Origin: Pseudodesulfovibrio aespoeensis Aspo-2 | Lineage (GTDB): Bacteria > Desulfobacterota > Desulfovibrionia > Desulfovibrionales > Desulfovibrionaceae | Assembly (NCBI RefSeq): GCF_000176915.2 | Contig: NC_014844.1 | Location: forward strand, 2,480,001 to 2,544,000 | DNA length: 64,000 nt | Reading direction: 5' to 3' | Shown here: piece after piece, positions 62,923-64,000 of the stretch | Numbering within the stretch: the stretch's first letter is position 1 | Layout of the letters: each line of letters starts with the position of its first letter | The notes under the pieces: model-generated | What the model was told of the DNA's origin: nothing | Databases searched by the model: none | What the model saw: the letters and a program-made list of their open reading frames with translations, nothing else | Position numbers and translations under genes: made by a program

Positions 62923-64000
62923 GTGCCCAACACCTGTGTCATGATCCTGCTCGACGGCCTGGGCGACCGGGCCCATGCCGAACTCGGCCACCGGACCCCG
63001 CTGCAAGCCGCCGAAACCCCGACCCTGGACCGCCTCGCCGCCATGGGCAGTGTGGGACTCTACCACGCTGGCAAGCTTGGCCGCCCCATGCCCAGCGAAA
63101 ACGCCCACTTCGCCATGTTCGGCTCGCCAAGCTCCGAGTTTCCCGGGCGCGGCCCGCTGGAGGCCATGGGAGCCGGGGTGGAGCTGGGGGACGACGCCAT
63201 TGCCATGCTCGCCCACTTCACCTGCGTGCTCAAGTCGCTGGAGAATCATCTCATCGTCAAGTACGACCGCATCTGCGGAACGCCCGACGAGATCAACGCC
63301 TATCACGAGGCTGTGGCCAATTATTCGAAAAACGGCATTGCCATAGATCTGCACCGCACCGGCGGCATGTCCAGCGTCCTGACCATGCGCGGCGATGTTT
63401 CGCCCTGCATCACGGACTCGAATCCCATGGCCGATGGCCGGTTCGTCTCGGCGGTCAGACCCATGGCCTCCCACGCCGACGACCCCGCCGCCGTGCGCAC
63501 CGCCGAGACCCTGACCGAATACCTGCGCTGGGCCTACAAGCGGCTGTGCGAGGTGCCGCAAAACAGGCTGCGCGTGCGCCAGACCCTGCCGCCCATCAAC
63601 GGGCTGGTCACCCAGCGGGCGGGCAGACTGACCCGCCGCGTATCCCTGCGCGACCGCTATGGCCTGTGCGGCCTGTCCATGGCCAGCGGGTTCATGTACA
63701 AGGGGTTGGCCGCGTTCCTGGGCATGGAGTTCCGCAGGATGCGCGACAGCCGTGATCCGGCCCGCGATATGGCCGAGCGCGTTGCCATCGCCGCCGAAAA
63801 CATCAACCGGTACGATTTCATCCACATCCACCACAAGGCAGCGGACAGGGCCGCCCACACCAAGAGCCCCAGAGGCAAGGCCAAGGCCATCGAGGCCCTG
63901 GACCGGGGATTGGGCGAGGCCATCGGCCCGCTGCTCGACAACGAGGACGTGCTGCTGGTGGTCACCTCCGACCACTCCACTCCCAGCTGCGGCCCGCTCA
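62923..64000 (+). CDS. Archaeal-type 2,3-bisphosphoglycerate-independent phosphoglycerate mutase (3' end beyond window)
   Basis: About 359 codons are visible. The N-terminus NTCVMILLDGLGDRAHAELGHRTPLQAAETPTLDRLAAMGSVGLYH has the metal-binding DGLGDR of alkaline-phosphatase-superfamily mutases; SENAHFAMFG supplies the nucleophile serine, and the C-terminal metal block begins at FIHIHHKAADRAAH and LLVVTSDHSTPS. This is the ApgM pattern of archaea and some anaerobic bacteria, interconverting 3- and 2-phosphoglycerate without bisphosphoglycerate. The start is GTG 62923 with GGAGAG just upstream; ATG 62941 is also possible. A role in other phosphoesters is not excluded. Confidence 0.85.
   Translation, partial: MPNTCVMILLDGLGDRAHAELGHRTPLQAAETPTLDRLAAMGSVGLYHAGKLGRPMPSENAHFAMFGSPSSEFPGRGPLEAMGAGVELGDDAIAMLAHFTCVLKSLENHLIVKYDRICGTPDEINAYHEAVANYSKNGIAIDLHRTGGMSSVLTMRGDVSPCITDSNPMADGRFVSAVRPMASHADDPAAVRTAETLTEYLRWAYKRLCEVPQNRLRVRQTLPPINGLVTQRAGRLTRRVSLRDRYGLCGLSMASGFMYKGLAAFLGMEFRRMRDSRDPARDMAERVAIAAENINRYDFIHIHHKAADRAAHTKSPRGKAKAIEALDRGLGEAIGPLLDNEDVLLVVTSDHSTPSCGPL

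Overview
The window is a GC-rich bacterial chromosome segment. Its gene content fits the Desulfovibrionales (Desulfovibrio/Pseudodesulfovibrio type sulfate reducers). The evidence is hydrogenase maturation (HypD), a NifX-like cofactor carrier with a glycine-rich partner, periplasmic and cytosolic CbiK cobaltochelatases, anaerobic cobalamin synthesis, a DsrE-type protein, an RACE-like corrinoid activator and a Kdo/heptose LPS pathway. No rRNA, tRNA, CRISPR array, IS element or prophage was recognised. The genus is an inference from content, not a measurement.

Layout. 1-2274: hypD (minus, cut by the left edge) diverges from a glycine-rich protein and a NifX-like protein behind a 14-bp palindrome. 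2443-8007: HD phosphohydrolase, ddl, waaA, kdsB, carA and a TPR protein form one tightly packed plus-strand run for the cell envelope and carbamoyl phosphate. 8123-9836: a 37-residue membrane peptide and an orphan FrdA/NadB-type flavoprotein. 9860-13676 (minus): trmH, sua5-type tsaC, a Nudix gene, pdxA, gmhB. 13851-16687: receiver protein, Hpt-STAS protein and a CheA-like kinase whose own phosphotransfer domain looks degenerate, so phosphotransfer appears split between two proteins.

16720-22394: a cobalamin riboswitch with an intrinsic terminator precedes periplasmic cbiK, a BtuCDF-type importer, cbiL and a cytosolic cbiK, joining corrinoid uptake and synthesis under one B12 switch. It is followed by a 3' remnant of metK, a marR-methyltransferase cassette with a palindromic operator, an RACE-like iron-sulfur activator, an Rsm22-like methyltransferase and lipB-lipA, which overlap by 74 bp.

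28582-31482: an FNR-class regulator diverges, across a perfect FNR-type box, from a zinc-ribbon protein, a DsrE protein, an ACR3/BASS-like permease and a universal stress protein. 31643-39738 is a long minus-strand run: mtaB, DUF4416, yicC, remA-like, gmk, pyrF, TPR, HDOD, recJ. 39796-45115 holds two related TPR lipoproteins, mnmA (minus), a glycerol-dehydrogenase-like enzyme and a secreted C69 dipeptidase.

45200-62142 is mostly minus strand: gatC-gatA, an LpoA-like lipoprotein, grpE-dnaK, an M29 aminopeptidase, an MFS exporter, clpB, cbpM, cbpA. This concentrates the disaggregation chaperones in about 13 kb. A 758-residue kinesin-light-chain-type TPR protein, visibly less GC-rich than its neighbours, sits inside this region, and a 124-bp inverted-repeat element lies between grpE and dnaK. 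The window ends with a BON-domain protein and an archaeal-type phosphoglycerate mutase cut by the right edge.
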